64,000 bases of DNA from Allobosea sp. Tri-44 (GTDB taxonomy: Bacteria; Pseudomonadota; Alphaproteobacteria; Rhizobiales; Beijerinckiaceae): NCBI RefSeq assembly GCF_004123845.1, contig NZ_NBDP01000003.1, positions 124,001-188,000 on the forward strand, written 5' to 3'. The translations under genes were made by a program, and so were the position numbers. The notes below the pieces were generated by a model. The model was not told the origin of the DNA. It did no database searches and saw only the letters and a list, made by a program, of their open reading frames with translations. This document shows positions 53,151-63,714 of this stretch, piece after piece (position 1 is the first letter of the stretch; the number at the start of each line of letters is the position of its first letter).

Positions 53151-54044
53151 ATGGAATTGATCTGGCTTGAAGATTATCTGGCGTTGGCCGAATCCTTGAA
53201 TTTTTCCAAGGCCGCCTCAGCCCGAAACGTCACCCAACCGGCGTTCAGCCGAAGAATTCGCGCGCTCGAAGATTGGATCGGTGCGCCCTTGTTCATGCGC
53301 ACGACGCATCATGTCGCGCTCACGCCCGCAGGAAAGTACTTTCACAATCAGGCGGAGATTCTGGCTCGTTCGCTGCGCCAGTTGCGGCGCGACACCCTGG
53401 AAGTTGCGGGCCAAGGCACCGGTCCGCTGTCGATCGCGGCGACGCATGCGCTCTCCTTCACGTTCTTTCCGAGATGGGTCCGCGGAAACGAGAAGATTCT
53501 AGCACTCGGAAACCTGAAACTGATCTCGGACAGCATGCAAGCATGCGAGCAGCTGATGCTGCGGGGGGATGCCCAGTTCTTGCTTTGCCACTATCATCCG
53601 GCCATGAGCAACCGGGTTGAAACCGGCCAGTTCAAGAGCATCGTGGTCGGGGAAGATACTCTTGTTCCGCTCAGTGCCCCCGACAAGGATGGGGCGCCGC
53701 GTTGGCGGCTCAATCGCAGTGCGACGGTGAAATACCTGGGCTACAGCGAGCAATCCGGCCTGGGTCGGATCATTGCGGCGCTTCGGGACACCGCAGATCG
53801 AACGTTTACGCTTGAGACGGTGTTTACATCGCACCTCGCCGCCACCCTGCTTTCGATGGCACGCGCCGGAGACGGTGTCGCATGGCTGCCTCGGACTTTG
53901 GCCGAGGAGGACATTTCGCTCGGCCGACTGGTCGAGGCAGGAGATTCTAACCTGGCGATTCCGATTGAAATCCGATTATTTCGGCCTGTGGCGCGTCAGG
54001 GACAAATCGCCGAAGCAGTCTGGGCCGCATTCGATCGGAGTTGA
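53151..54044 (+). CDS. LysR-family transcriptional regulator of tarD (probable)
   Basis: A 297-residue LysR regulator. The HTH is MELIWLEDYLALAESLNFSK, with NVTQPAFSRRIRALE and a LFMRTTHHVALTPAG wing. The effector domain begins at ~90 (GPLSIAATHALSFTFFP). Its amino-acid composition and codon use are slightly less GC-biased than the flanking genes. Divergence from tarD with a strong dyad between them suggests that it activates tartrate use, with tartrate or a product as effector (inference). Confidence 0.9.
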   Translation: MELIWLEDYLALAESLNFSKAASARNVTQPAFSRRIRALEDWIGAPLFMRTTHHVALTPAGKYFHNQAEILARSLRQLRRDTLEVAGQGTGPLSIAATHALSFTFFPRWVRGNEKILALGNLKLISDSMQACEQLMLRGDAQFLLCHYHPAMSNRVETGQFKSIVVGEDTLVPLSAPDKDGAPRWRLNRSATVKYLGYSEQSGLGRIIAALRDTADRTFTLETVFTSHLAATLLSMARAGDGVAWLPRTLAEEDISLGRLVEAGDSNLAIPIEIRLFRPVARQGQIAEAVWAAFDRS

Positions 54045-54087
54045 GATCTCGCGATTGGGATGTCCGGGATCGTGCCACCTCCGAGGG

Positions 54088-54726
54088 TCAAGCCGACGAG
54101 CGCACGCTGTCCGCCATCAACTTGGCGCCCAGAGCTCCGACCACCGCTCCGGCAGCCCGGTCGATCCAGATCTTCGAGCGCAGATAGGCAGCCTTTGGCG
54201 CGCGAGCCGAGAACCCGACGGCCACGACCGTGTACCAGGCGAATTCGATGAGGAAGAGCATGGGTGGCAGGGCGAAATACATCCATGACGGCGTCGGGGA
54301 CGGCAGCAGCGCCGCGAACATGGACGCATAAAAAATCGCCGTCTTTGGATTGGACAGCTGGACGAAGAGAGCCTTCAACAGCGACTTCCATAGCGTGTTC
54401 GGTCGCTCGGTTGCCATCTCGGCAATGTCCAGCTGCTCGGGCGCTGCACGCCAGATATTGATGCCGAGCCACACAAGATAAGCGCCGCCGGCCAATCTGA
54501 GCGCCAGGTTGAGCCATTCGACCTGCAGCAGGATCGCCGTCAGGCCCGCGACCGCGACAGAGGCGAAGACAAAACCGCCAATGCCCATGCCGATCGCCGC
54601 CATCACGCCATCGGCGCGGGATCCGGAGATGGCGATGCGCGAGACCACGACGAAACTCGGGCCGGGGCTGATCGCGCCAAGCAGGAAAACGCCGAGGATC
54701 GAGGCCAGAACAGCAAGTTCATGCAT
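54088..54726 (-). CDS. LysE/RhtB-family amino-acid exporter
   Basis: A 212-residue membrane exporter with six predicted transmembrane helices. The family N-terminus FLLGAISPGPSFVVVSRIAI carries the SPGP motif. KALFVQLSNPKTAIFYASMF is the conserved NPK segment, and helices 5 and 6 are at ~145-210. It exports amino acids or homoserine-like compounds. It is convergent with the LysR gene (43 bases between stops) and has no regulator of its own nearby. Confidence 0.9.
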   Translation of the reverse strand: MHELAVLASILGVFLLGAISPGPSFVVVSRIAISGSRADGVMAAIGMGIGGFVFASVAVAGLTAILLQVEWLNLALRLAGGAYLVWLGINIWRAAPEQLDIAEMATERPNTLWKSLLKALFVQLSNPKTAIFYASMFAALLPSPTPSWMYFALPPMLFLIEFAWYTVVAVGFSARAPKAAYLRSKIWIDRAAGAVVGALGAKLMADSVRSSA

Positions 54727-54924
54727 GGCTGACCCTCGCCATTTTCGATGTGCCGGTTCGTGCGGCGGCGAGCCAATCTAGCGATCGGAGCTGTCAAGAC
54801 AACTGCCCGCGTCGACTCCGGTCCGTGAGCCGACACTCCCGTCTTTCGCCTTCAGTCGCCGCAACTGAGCGGCCGACCAAGCAGTTGGTTTCGGTTCGCT
54901 CGGGTGAAGATGGTGGCGGAGCTT

Positions 54925-55320
54925 TTAGGCCAGGGTCTCGGCCGCGAACACTTTCTGGACGATCTGCCAGCGCTCGTTGAGGTAAAAACACGATAGCAGG
55001 TCGGTCACCTCACGGGGCGGGATCCGGAGGCGGAGCTTGAGCAGCGCCATATCACGGGTCATGGCGATCGAGAGGATCTGGTCGGCGCGTACGCCGCCAG
55101 CGTCATGCGGCGAGGTCAGGCTCCGGACCACATCGAGCCAGGCGGCGACAGGGGTAACCACCACGCTGTCGCCATCGCCGCGCCGGGTGACCAAGGCGGC
55201 GGGGTCGAAGATGGTCGCGAACGTGTCAGCGTCCATCGCGTAGGCGGCGTCGAAGTAGGTTTTCGCCAAGGCGACCAATCCATCTATGTTTCCTGTCGAG
55301 GGCAGGTCCTGCGGCGTCAT
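54925..55320 (-). CDS. NTF2-like (SnoaL/lumazine-binding-type) protein
   Basis: A 131-residue cone-shaped NTF2-fold protein. YFDAAYAMDADTFATIFDP begins the fold, then TPVAAWLDVVRSL, LLKLRLRIPPREVTDLLSCF and the final strand WQIVQKVFAAE. Start 55320 follows GAAGGG. Relatives act as small isomerases, hydrolases or binding subunits; no catalytic residue can be fixed here. It is divergent from the 55432 LysR gene and is the likely target of that regulator. Confidence 0.8.
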   Translation of the reverse strand: MTPQDLPSTGNIDGLVALAKTYFDAAYAMDADTFATIFDPAALVTRRGDGDSVVVTPVAAWLDVVRSLTSPHDAGGVRADQILSIAMTRDMALLKLRLRIPPREVTDLLSCFYLNERWQIVQKVFAAETLA

Positions 55321-55393
55321 GGTGTTTCCCTTCAAATCCAACGTCCAGCAGAATATAAAGATGGGGCGGCAATGTTTAATCCGCGCGCGCTAA

Positions 55394-55410
55394 TCAGCCT
55401 TGTAAGCTGA
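55394..55410. promoter_or_regulatory. TCAGC...GCTGA dyad between NTF2-like and LysR genes
   Basis: Perfect 5-bp arms at 55394-55398 and 55406-55410 surround CTTGTAA, 21 bases before the LysR start. It is a modest candidate for the LysR site controlling the divergent pair. Confidence 0.4.
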
Positions 55411-55431
55411 GCTAAGCAATCGAAGGCGATC

Positions 55432-56373
55432 ATGGATACTTCCTTTCTGTCTGCTGGAGACTTCAACCAGCTTCGCGCCTTCGTGGCCGTCGCCGGCTCG
55501 CTGAACTTCAGCCGGGCGGCCGAGAACCTCGGTGTGTCATCCTCGGCGCTGAGCCAGATGGTCCGGGCGCTCGAGGAGCGGGTCGGGGTCAGCCTGTTCA
55601 ACCGCACCACCCGCAGCGTCTCCCTGACCGAGGCGGGGGCCAGGCTGTTCGAACGGGTACTGCCCGCCGTCGAGGAACTGGCGGAAGCGCTGGGCGAGAC
55701 CCGCGAGCGCCGCGCCCATCCCGCCGGGACCGTGCGGGTGCACTGCTTCCGGGCGGCGGCCGAGCTCTATCTGACGCCAATCCTCCGTGCCTTCAGCGAC
55801 GCCTATCCGCAGGTCGTGCTCGACGTCACCCTCGACGACGCCGTCGTGAACATCGTGGCCGAGGGCTATGACGTCGCCATCCGCCTCGGGGAGGTGATCG
55901 ACAGGGATCTCATTGCGGTGAAACTCGGCCCGGACCTGCGCCAGACCGCGGTCGCCTCGCCCGACTATCTCGCCCGGCACGGGACGCCGGCCCATCCGCG
56001 CGATCTTCTTGCCCATCGCTGCATCGGCTGGCGCTGGCCGGGGCAGAAGACGCCGTACAAATGGGAGTTCATGGAAAACGGCAAGTGGTTCGAGGTCGCC
56101 ATTGACGGCCCCCTGATCTCCAACATGAAGGACTTCGGGGTGCAGGCGGCGGTCGACGGGGTCGGCGTCGCATTCGCCAGCCAGCAGCTGATCGCGCCGC
56201 ACATCGCCGAGGGCCGCCTCGTCGCGCTGCTCGAGACCTGGTCCGCCCCTTTCCCCGGTTACTACCTCTGCTACCCGGCCCAGCGGCAGATGGCGGCGCC
56301 GCTTCGCGCCTTGATCGACACGATCCGTAGCGTCCGCCGCTCCGCTTTCACACCGCCGTCAGGCTCTTCATGA
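55432..56373 (+). CDS. LysR-family transcriptional regulator
   Basis: A 313-residue LysR protein. The HTH region is NQLRAFVAVAGSLNFSRAAE, then SSSALSQMVRALEERVGVSLF and NRTTRSVSLTEAGARLFE. The effector domain has the CrgA-like GYDVAIRLGEVIDRDLIAVKLG. The 3' end overlaps the convergent hydrolase gene by 26 bases. It is divergent from the NTF2-like gene, which is probably its target. Confidence 0.92.
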   Translation: MDTSFLSAGDFNQLRAFVAVAGSLNFSRAAENLGVSSSALSQMVRALEERVGVSLFNRTTRSVSLTEAGARLFERVLPAVEELAEALGETRERRAHPAGTVRVHCFRAAAELYLTPILRAFSDAYPQVVLDVTLDDAVVNIVAEGYDVAIRLGEVIDRDLIAVKLGPDLRQTAVASPDYLARHGTPAHPRDLLAHRCIGWRWPGQKTPYKWEFMENGKWFEVAIDGPLISNMKDFGVQAAVDGVGVAFASQQLIAPHIAEGRLVALLETWSAPFPGYYLCYPAQRQMAAPLRALIDTIRSVRRSAFTPPSGSS

Positions 56374-56908
56374 AACCGGCGAAGCGCAGCAAACCGTCAG
56401 GCCAGGGGCCGTGGCCGGATTCGGTGTTGAGATGGCCGCTGTCGCCGGCATCGACGAATTTCGAGCCCCAGGCCTCAGCCAGCGCCCTGGCCTCGTCCTG
56501 CGTGCAGTAGGGATCGGTCGCACTGGCGATCAGCACCGAGCGGAAGGGCAGGGGCCTCAGCGGGATCGCGGCGAAGTCGTCCGCCATGCCGGGAATCGCC
56601 CGCTTGGCGCGCTCGGAGGCCGGCGCGACCAGGAAGGCGCCGGTGACCTCGTGCGGTTTCAGATGCTCGGCCGCATGCGCGACGGCGCTGACGCCGGCCG
56701 AGTGGGCGACGATGACGACCGGCCTGGTCGCGGCGCGCACGGCGGCGACGATGCGGTCCGCCCAGCCGTCGCGGGTCGGCTTGTACCAGTCTTCCTGCTC
56801 GACGCGGCGGGCCGTGGGCAGCTTGGCCTCCCAGCGGCTCTGCCAATGGTCAGGCCCGGAGCCCGACCAGCCGGGGACGATCAGGATATCGGTGTCGGAG
56901 GTTTTCAT
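56348..56908 (-). CDS. RBBP9/YdeN-family small alpha/beta hydrolase
   Basis: A 186-residue serine hydrolase of the RBBP9 type. VPGWSGSGPDHWQSRWE is the typical opening, the nucleophile is the Ser in VAHSAGVSAV (about residue 77), the acid is in SATDPYC and the His in GDSGHLNTESGHG. Start 56908 (MKTSDTD) is preferred to a longer upstream frame. Its last 26 bases overlap the end of the convergent LysR gene. It lies 43 bases before purB on the same strand. The substrate is unknown. Confidence 0.88.
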   Translation of the reverse strand: MKTSDTDILIVPGWSGSGPDHWQSRWEAKLPTARRVEQEDWYKPTRDGWADRIVAAVRAATRPVVIVAHSAGVSAVAHAAEHLKPHEVTGAFLVAPASERAKRAIPGMADDFAAIPLRPLPFRSVLIASATDPYCTQDEARALAEAWGSKFVDAGDSGHLNTESGHGPWPDGLLRFAGFMKSLTAV

Positions 56909-56951
56909 GGCCGCTAGATAGCGTTCGGTTCCGCGAAATCCAGCAGGCGCC

Positions 56952-58259
<1,308 letters not shown>

Positions 58260-58440
58260 AGCGGGCTCGCGGCGTGATGATAAAAGGCTCGCGGGCTCGC
58301 TAGCACGGAGAGGCTCGCGACGGAATGCCGTAGGGTGTCTGCTGACAGCTTCGGGCCCTCGCGGTGCCTAGCGTCCGCGCCGGCTGGGCGGGATGCTCCT
58401 CGCTTCTGGAGCGCCGACAGACCCAAGGAGGAAAAGACCG

Positions 58441-58791
58441 ATGTCCTATGTCGATGGTTTCGTCGCGGCCGTGCCTGCCGCCAATCGCGAGGCCTATGCC
58501 GAGCATGCGCGCAAGGCCGCGCCACTGTTCAAGGAGTACGGCGCGACCCGCGTCTTCGAGTCCTGGGGCGACGATGTCCCGCGCGGCAAGCAAACCGATT
58601 TCTATCGTGCCGTTGCAGCCAAGGACGATGAGGTCGTCGTCTTCTCCTGGGTCGAGTGGCCGAGCAAGGAAGCGCGCGATGCCGGCTGGCAGAAGCTGAT
58701 GGAAGATCCGCGGATGCAGCCCGGCGCCAATCCGATGCCCTTCGACGGCACCCGCCTGATCTATGGCGGCTTCGCTGCGATCGATCTGTAG
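58441..58791 (+). CDS. DUF1428/YbaA-like protein
   Basis: A 116-residue ferredoxin-like-fold protein of the DUF1428 (YbaA) family. SYVDGFVAAVPAANREAYAE, FKEYGATRVFESWGDDVPRG, VVFSWVEWPSKEARDAGW and MPFDGTRLIYGGFA match it along the full length. An AAGGAGG ribosome site precedes the ATG. The family function is unknown; the fold resembles antibiotic-monooxygenase-like dimers. It is divergent from purB and precedes an intergenic hairpin array. Confidence 0.9.
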   Translation: MSYVDGFVAAVPAANREAYAEHARKAAPLFKEYGATRVFESWGDDVPRGKQTDFYRAVAAKDDEVVVFSWVEWPSKEARDAGWQKLMEDPRMQPGANPMPFDGTRLIYGGFAAIDL

Positions 58792-58803
58792 GACTGCGCC
58801 GTC

Positions 58804-58903
58804 ATTCTCGGGCGGAGCACAGCGCAGACCCGAGAATCTCGTGACGAGAAGGCGCTGGTTGGCGCCTCTTCCGGCCTGAGATGCTCGGGTCAAGCCCGAG
58901 CAT
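58804..58903. repeat. three consecutive intergenic hairpins
   Basis: Three dyads follow each other between the DUF1428 and rpe stops. ATTCTCGGG/CCCGAGAAT is at 58804-58812 and 58829-58837. AGGCGC...GCGCCT is at 58850-58867. ATGCTCGGG/CCCGAGCAT is at 58881-58889 and 58895-58903. The first and last share the CTCGGG core. No T-run follows, so they look like short palindromic repeats rather than terminators. Confidence 0.75.
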
Positions 58904-58918
58904 GACGCTTGGAAGCTC

Positions 58919-59599
58919 TCAGACCCAGTCGCCCCGCGCCGTCTCGGCCGCCTTGCGGATGGCGGCGATGTTGCCGGCATAGGCCGAAGGCCCGCCCTTG
59001 AACACCGCCGAGCCGGCGACCAGCACGTCGGCACCGGCCTTGACCGCGAGCGGCGCCGTCTCTGGCGTGGCGCCGCCGTCGATCTCGAGCGCGATCGGCC
59101 GCTCGCCGATCAGCGCCCGAACCTGCGCGATCTTGTCGACGACCGAATGGATGAAGCTCTGGCCGCCGAAGCCGGGGTTCACCGTCATCAGCAGGATCAG
59201 GTCGACATCGCCGATCAGCGGCTCGGCCGCGCTCGCCGGCGTGCCGGGATTGAGCACGATGCCGGCCTTCTTGCCCTGCGCCTTGATCGCCTGGATCGTC
59301 CGGTGTGGATGCGGCCCGGCCTCGACATGGAACGAGATCAGGTCGGCGCCGGCCTTGGCGAAGGCCTCGGTGTAGGGATCGACCGGCGCGATCATCAAAT
59401 GGACGTCGAAGAACTTTTTGGTGTGCGGGCGGATCGCCTTCAACACGTCGGGGCCGAAGGTGATGTTGGGCACGAAATGCCCGTCCATCACGTCGCAGTG
59501 GATCCAGTCGGCGCCGGCTTCGTCGATGGCGCGGACCTCTTCGCCGAGCTTGGCGAAATCGGCCGAGAGGATGGATGGGGCGATGCGGATCGTGCTCAT
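58919..59599 (-). CDS. rpe: ribulose-phosphate 3-epimerase
   Basis: A 226-residue TIM-barrel epimerase that interconverts ribulose-5-P and xylulose-5-P in the pentose-phosphate or Calvin route. [33 protein letters not shown] (metal ligands), [23 protein letters not shown] and the [12 protein letters not shown] catalytic aspartate are all present. The start at 59599 (MSTIRIAPS) is the conserved one; the upstream extension lacks homology. No linked Calvin-cycle genes are visible. Confidence 0.97.
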   Translation of the reverse strand: MSTIRIAPSILSADFAKLGEEVRAIDEAGADWIHCDVMDGHFVPNITFGPDVLKAIRPHTKKFFDVHLMIAPVDPYTEAFAKAGADLISFHVEAGPHPHRTIQAIKAQGKKAGIVLNPGTPASAAEPLIGDVDLILLMTVNPGFGGQSFIHSVVDKIAQVRALIGERPIALEIDGGATPETAPLAVKAGADVLVAGSAVFKGGPSAYAGNIAAIRKAAETARGDWV

Positions 59600-59651
59600 G
59601 CGGCGTGGTCTAGCGCTGCGGGATGGGTCTCGCAATCGCGAAAGGCTGTCT

Positions 59652-60329
59652 TCAGGCCCGCTTCAACGGGAATGACAGCCGCCGGTCGGCCTCGGCGATC
59701 TCGACGGCAGCCTGGGTGAAGGCGGGCCGGAGCTTCAGCCGATCGAACCAGCGCGACAAGCCGTCGAATGGCGCGAGCGACGGGCCGCCGAGGCGCAACG
59801 AGAACAGCACGCTCATGAAGAGGGCGATGTCGGCGATCGTGACGGCGTCGCCGAAGAAGTCGCGGCCGGCGAGACGGTCTTCGAGCACGGCGTAGTGGTT
59901 CTCCAGCGCGCGCTCGGCGATCAGCGCGTCGGCCTCCTGCGCGAAGCGCCTGGTCTGGTCGGTGCTCGGCGGGCTGGTGCGATGCATCAGCGGCTTCAGC
60001 GCCTGCAGCATGATCTCGTCGGCATAGAGCTCGTTAAGCCGGCAGCGGGCGCGGGCGCCGGGGCAGAGCGGGAGGAGCGACGGCTCAGGATACGCGTCCT
60101 CGAGATATTCGAGGATCACGGTGGAATCGTAGAGCACCAGCCCGTCATCGTTCATGACCGGGACCTGCTGCTTGGGGTTGATGGCGACGACTTCGGGATG
60201 CTTGGGATCGTAGCCGGTCGTCTGGTTGAACGGCACCATGATCCGCTCGAAGGCGAGGCCTTTTTCGCGCAATGCGATCTCGATCTTGCGCGAGAACAGA
60301 CTGAGCGGCCCCGAATAGAGCGTGATCAT
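59652..60329 (-). CDS. glutathione S-transferase
   Basis: A 225-residue GST. The thioredoxin-like N-terminal domain ([43 protein letters not shown]) carries the glutathione-binding VPV cis-Pro and the S in the DST motif. The helical C-terminal domain (residues ~90-225) holds the substrate pocket. It detoxifies electrophiles or isomerises ring-fission products. A close paralogue lies directly upstream (82 bases), indicating tandem duplication. Confidence 0.92.
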   Translation of the reverse strand: MITLYSGPLSLFSRKIEIALREKGLAFERIMVPFNQTTGYDPKHPEVVAINPKQQVPVMNDDGLVLYDSTVILEYLEDAYPEPSLLPLCPGARARCRLNELYADEIMLQALKPLMHRTSPPSTDQTRRFAQEADALIAERALENHYAVLEDRLAGRDFFGDAVTIADIALFMSVLFSLRLGGPSLAPFDGLSRWFDRLKLRPAFTQAAVEIAEADRRLSFPLKRA

Positions 60330-60411
60330 GGCAGTAACTCCAGTTTTGCTTGTCAGAACTCTGACAAAGCTTGAAGTCAGCTCGCGTCAGCAGGATTTTT
60401 TGCCCCCCAAG

Positions 60412-61083
60412 TCAGAGGCGCTGGAGCGGCAGCGAGAGCTTGCGGTCCCAATCGGCGATCTCGGTCAGTTGTGTCGCGAAGACGGGACGCACGGCGACCC
60501 GTTCGTACCAGGCCGCGAGCGCCGGAAGGGCAGCGAATGACGGCCCGTCCAGCCGGCGGACATAGTGCACCATCAGAAACATTCCGATATCGGCGACGGA
60601 GAAGGTGCCGCAGAGATAAGGTTTTTGGCCGAGCGCGGCGTCGATGTTGACGAAGTAGCGCGCCAGCTGGGCTTCGGCCGTCCTGGCCTCACCCTCCGCC
60701 TGCTCCAATTCCGCCTGCGGCAGGCGTTCGCCGTTGCGGTGAAAGAGCTGGCGCAGCGCGCCGAACAGCACTTCATCGGCGAAGAGCTCGTGCTGGCGGC
60801 AGCGCGCCCGCTCGACCGGCGTCGCGGGGTAGAGCGGTGGCTGCGGATAGGCCTCGTCGAGATATTCGAGGATCAGGGTGGAATCGTAGAGGGTCAGCTC
60901 GCCATCGACCAGGACCGGCACCTGCGCCTTCGGGTTGGCGGCGAGCACGTCGGGGTGCTTCGGATTGTAGCCGACCATCTGGTTGAACGGCACCACGACA
61001 CGCTCGAAGGCCAGCCCCTTCTCGGCAAGCGCGATCTCGACCTTGCGGCCGAACAGGCTGAGTGGTCCGGAATAGAGCTTCAT
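60412..61083 (-). CDS. glutathione S-transferase (tandem paralogue)
   Basis: A 223-residue GST aligned along its full length with the neighbouring copy: [20 protein letters not shown] against the neighbour's [20 protein letters not shown], then AQVPVLVDGELTLYDSTLILEYL. The start at 61083 matches that alignment; an ATG 15 bases upstream (MGTKP) is possible. The C-terminal domains are more divergent than the N-terminal ones, suggesting different substrates after duplication. Confidence 0.92.
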   Translation of the reverse strand: MKLYSGPLSLFGRKVEIALAEKGLAFERVVVPFNQMVGYNPKHPDVLAANPKAQVPVLVDGELTLYDSTLILEYLDEAYPQPPLYPATPVERARCRQHELFADEVLFGALRQLFHRNGERLPQAELEQAEGEARTAEAQLARYFVNIDAALGQKPYLCGTFSVADIGMFLMVHYVRRLDGPSFAALPALAAWYERVAVRPVFATQLTEIADWDRKLSLPLQRL

Positions 61084-61148
61084 TGGTTTCGTCCCCATGC
61101 CCCAGCCGTCAAAGCGGCTGGTTATGGGCAGCCTGGGGGCCGGCCTGG

Positions 61149-62174
61149 TCAGCCTGCGTCAGCAGGCGCCTCCCTGCGCCGGAGGCGCGCGGCGATGCCG
61201 CGCAGCAGCCAGGGCAGGAGATAGATCGGGAACTGGGCCAGCGCGAAATAGAGGAAGGTGGTCGGCGGCACGCCGGCGCCGAGGGCAGCGACCAGCAGGC
61301 CCATGTTCCGCTGGCCGGTGCCATAGCCGATCATGAAGCGCTCGGACGCGGGAAAACGGCGCAAGGCCAGCCAGGCGCTGGCGAGGCCGACCGCGGAGAC
61401 CAGGAAGGCGACGGCAAGGAAGAGCGCGACCTGGCCCGGCCGCTCCATCGCCGCGCGGGTGACACCGTCCATCGCCGCGATGGCGAAGATGAAATACATC
61501 AGCACGCCGAAGCCATCGAGATTGGGCTTCAGCGCCCGGATGCGCTCGGGCCCGAGCCAGCGCCGGATCGCGAAAGCCACGACCATGCCGCCGCCGATGA
61601 ACATCACGAGCCGCAAGGCCAGCGCCAGCCGGTCGAGCGGGACGGCGGCTCCCGCCAGCCAGTCGACCAGGAACGGCGCAATGAGGGGGCTCGCGATCGT
61701 GGTGACGATGACGCCGGCGATGATCAGCGAGGGCTCGAAGCCGTAGAGGATGGCGACCGCGGGCGAGGACATGATCGGCGGCGCCGCGCCCATGATCGCA
61801 ATGCCGAGCAGGAGGCCGGGATCGAGCGCTTCGCGGCCGAGCAGCAGGAGCGCGGCGGCGATCAGCAGCGCCGGGACAAACAGCAGCCAGAGGCAGGTCA
61901 GGATGAGCTTCGCCGGCCGGCGCACCAGCCCGGCGATCACGCCGAGATCGGCGCGCATGAACACCACGGTGGTGAAGCAGAAGATCGTGATCGGCAGCAG
62001 CGGGCGCGCCGCCGCCGAGAACTGCGGCAAAGCGAGCCCGAGGAAGATCGAAAGCGCGAAGCCCTGCGTGCCATAGCGGCCGAGCAGGGCGAGGGCGGAG
62101 GCGAGGGCGGCGAGCATCGAAACCGGGAGAGCGAAACGGGGCGCCACACTGGCCGATCCGGAGGGCGCCGTCAT
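61149..62174 (-). CDS. BASS-like (bile acid:sodium symporter fold) transporter
   Basis: A 341-residue integral membrane protein with about ten hydrophobic segments. The region PITIFCFTTVVFMRADLGVI and the conserved-looking MGAAPPIMSSPAVAILYGFEP and GYGTGQRNMGLLVAALG (BASS-type GxxxGxxN crossover) suggest a member of the BASS/SBF superfamily. The assignment is by pattern, not by strong family identity. The substrate is unknown; organic acids or aromatic anions are likely. It is divergent from the DadA-like gene. Confidence 0.7.
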   Translation of the reverse strand: MTAPSGSASVAPRFALPVSMLAALASALALLGRYGTQGFALSIFLGLALPQFSAAARPLLPITIFCFTTVVFMRADLGVIAGLVRRPAKLILTCLWLLFVPALLIAAALLLLGREALDPGLLLGIAIMGAAPPIMSSPAVAILYGFEPSLIIAGVIVTTIASPLIAPFLVDWLAGAAVPLDRLALALRLVMFIGGGMVVAFAIRRWLGPERIRALKPNLDGFGVLMYFIFAIAAMDGVTRAAMERPGQVALFLAVAFLVSAVGLASAWLALRRFPASERFMIGYGTGQRNMGLLVAALGAGVPPTTFLYFALAQFPIYLLPWLLRGIAARLRRREAPADAG

Positions 62175-62463
62175 CTGGCATGGGCGCAGGGCGCTCCGGC
62201 GTCATTGCGGGTGAACGGCGATGAGCCGCCCCTGCTCGAGCGAGTCCCCCACGAAGGCGGCACTGCTTGCAATCGTAGCTGCTAGTGGGCGCAGAAAATT
62301 GCGCAAGCCTGGCATAGATTGTCGCCAACCCTGTTGCGTTGCAGCATACGCGGCGGAAATTGCGAAACTTTGCCGGATATGCCGCAATATTCCACACAAG
62401 AGCTGACAGCGCCATCGCCGGCGCTATTCTTGCACGAGGGGAAGGCTGGCGGAGGCAGGTTGG

Positions 62464-63711
62464 ATGCGCACGGACGCGATCGTTCTTGGGGCGGGAATCG
62501 TCGGGATTTCGGTAGCGCTGCATCTGCAGAAGGCGGGCCGCTCGGTGCTGCTGGTCGATCGCGGCCAGCCGGGTGGCGAGACCAGCTATGGCAATGCCGG
62601 TTTGATCCAGCGCGAGGGCGTCTACCCTTACGGCTTCCCGCATGATTTCGGTGCGCTCATCCGCTATGCGATGAACAACACCATCGACGCGCATTACCAT
62701 TGGAATGCGATCCCCAAGCTCGCGCCGTTCCTGTGGTCGTACTGGATGCATTCGCGCGCCTCGCAGCACGAGGCGATCGCCCACAAATACGCGACCCTGA
62801 TCGAGCACTGCGTGACCGAGCATGACGCGCTGGCGCAGGAAGCCGGCGCGACCGACCTGTTGCGGCGCAAAGGCTGGATGAAGGTGTTCCGCACGCCCTT
62901 CGAGCAGGAGACCCGGCTGGCGGAAGCGGCGCGCTGGCAGCGCGATTTTGGCCTGAACCATCGTGCGCTCGACGCCGCGACCTTGCGGGCCGCGGAGCCG
63001 CATCTCGACCAGAGCCTGATCGGCGGCCTGCACTGGACCGACCCGGTGACGGTGATCGATCCGCTCGGCCTGTCAAAGGCCTATCTCGCATTGTTCGAGA
63101 CGCTTGGCGGGCGCGTTGCGCAAGGCGATGCCGGAACGCTGACGCAGGATGGCGACCGCTGGAGCGTGACGCTGGCGGACGGCACCAAGGCGCTCGGCAT
63201 GGACGTGGTCGTGGCCCTCGGGCCCTGGGCCGATGTGCTGACGCGCCAGCTCGGCTACCACCTGCCGCTCGCCGTCAAGCGCGGCTACCACATGCACTAC
63301 AAGCCGCTCGGCAACGCCGTGCTGAACCACCCGGTGCTCGATACCGAGCGCGGCTATTTCCTGGCGCCGATGCGCCAGGGTGTTCGCCTCACCACTGGCG
63401 CCGAGTTCGCCAATCGCGGCGCGCCGAAAACGCCGGTGCAACTCGCCCGCGCCGAGCCGATCGCCAAGACCCTGTTCCCGCTCGGCGAGCGGCTCGATGC
63501 CGAGCCCTGGCTCGGCAACCGGCCGTGCACGCCGGACATGATGCCGATCATCGGCCCGGCGCCGAAGCACAAGAACCTCTGGTTCTCCTTCGGCCACGCC
63601 CATCACGGGTTGACGCTGGCGGCGGTGACCGGCCGCATGGTCGCGGAGATGGTGAGCGGCCAGAAGGTCTTCGTCGACCCGACGCCGTTCGCGCCGGCGC
63701 GCTTCGGCTGA
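62464..63711 (+). CDS. DadA-like FAD-dependent D-amino-acid dehydrogenase/oxidase
   Basis: A 415-residue DAO-family flavoenzyme. The FAD site is IVLGAGIVGISVALHLQKAG, then GETSYGNAGLIQREG, typical of DadA. The C-terminal region has EPWLGNRPCTPDMMPIIGP and FGHAHHGLTLA. It oxidises D-amino acids (such as D-alanine) to oxoacids. GGAGG precedes the start at 62464. It sits between two BASS-type transporter genes, one divergent and one convergent. Confidence 0.9.
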   Translation: MRTDAIVLGAGIVGISVALHLQKAGRSVLLVDRGQPGGETSYGNAGLIQREGVYPYGFPHDFGALIRYAMNNTIDAHYHWNAIPKLAPFLWSYWMHSRASQHEAIAHKYATLIEHCVTEHDALAQEAGATDLLRRKGWMKVFRTPFEQETRLAEAARWQRDFGLNHRALDAATLRAAEPHLDQSLIGGLHWTDPVTVIDPLGLSKAYLALFETLGGRVAQGDAGTLTQDGDRWSVTLADGTKALGMDVVVALGPWADVLTRQLGYHLPLAVKRGYHMHYKPLGNAVLNHPVLDTERGYFLAPMRQGVRLTTGAEFANRGAPKTPVQLARAEPIAKTLFPLGERLDAEPWLGNRPCTPDMMPIIGPAPKHKNLWFSFGHAHHGLTLAAVTGRMVAEMVSGQKVFVDPTPFAPARFG

Positions 63712-63714
63712 GTT

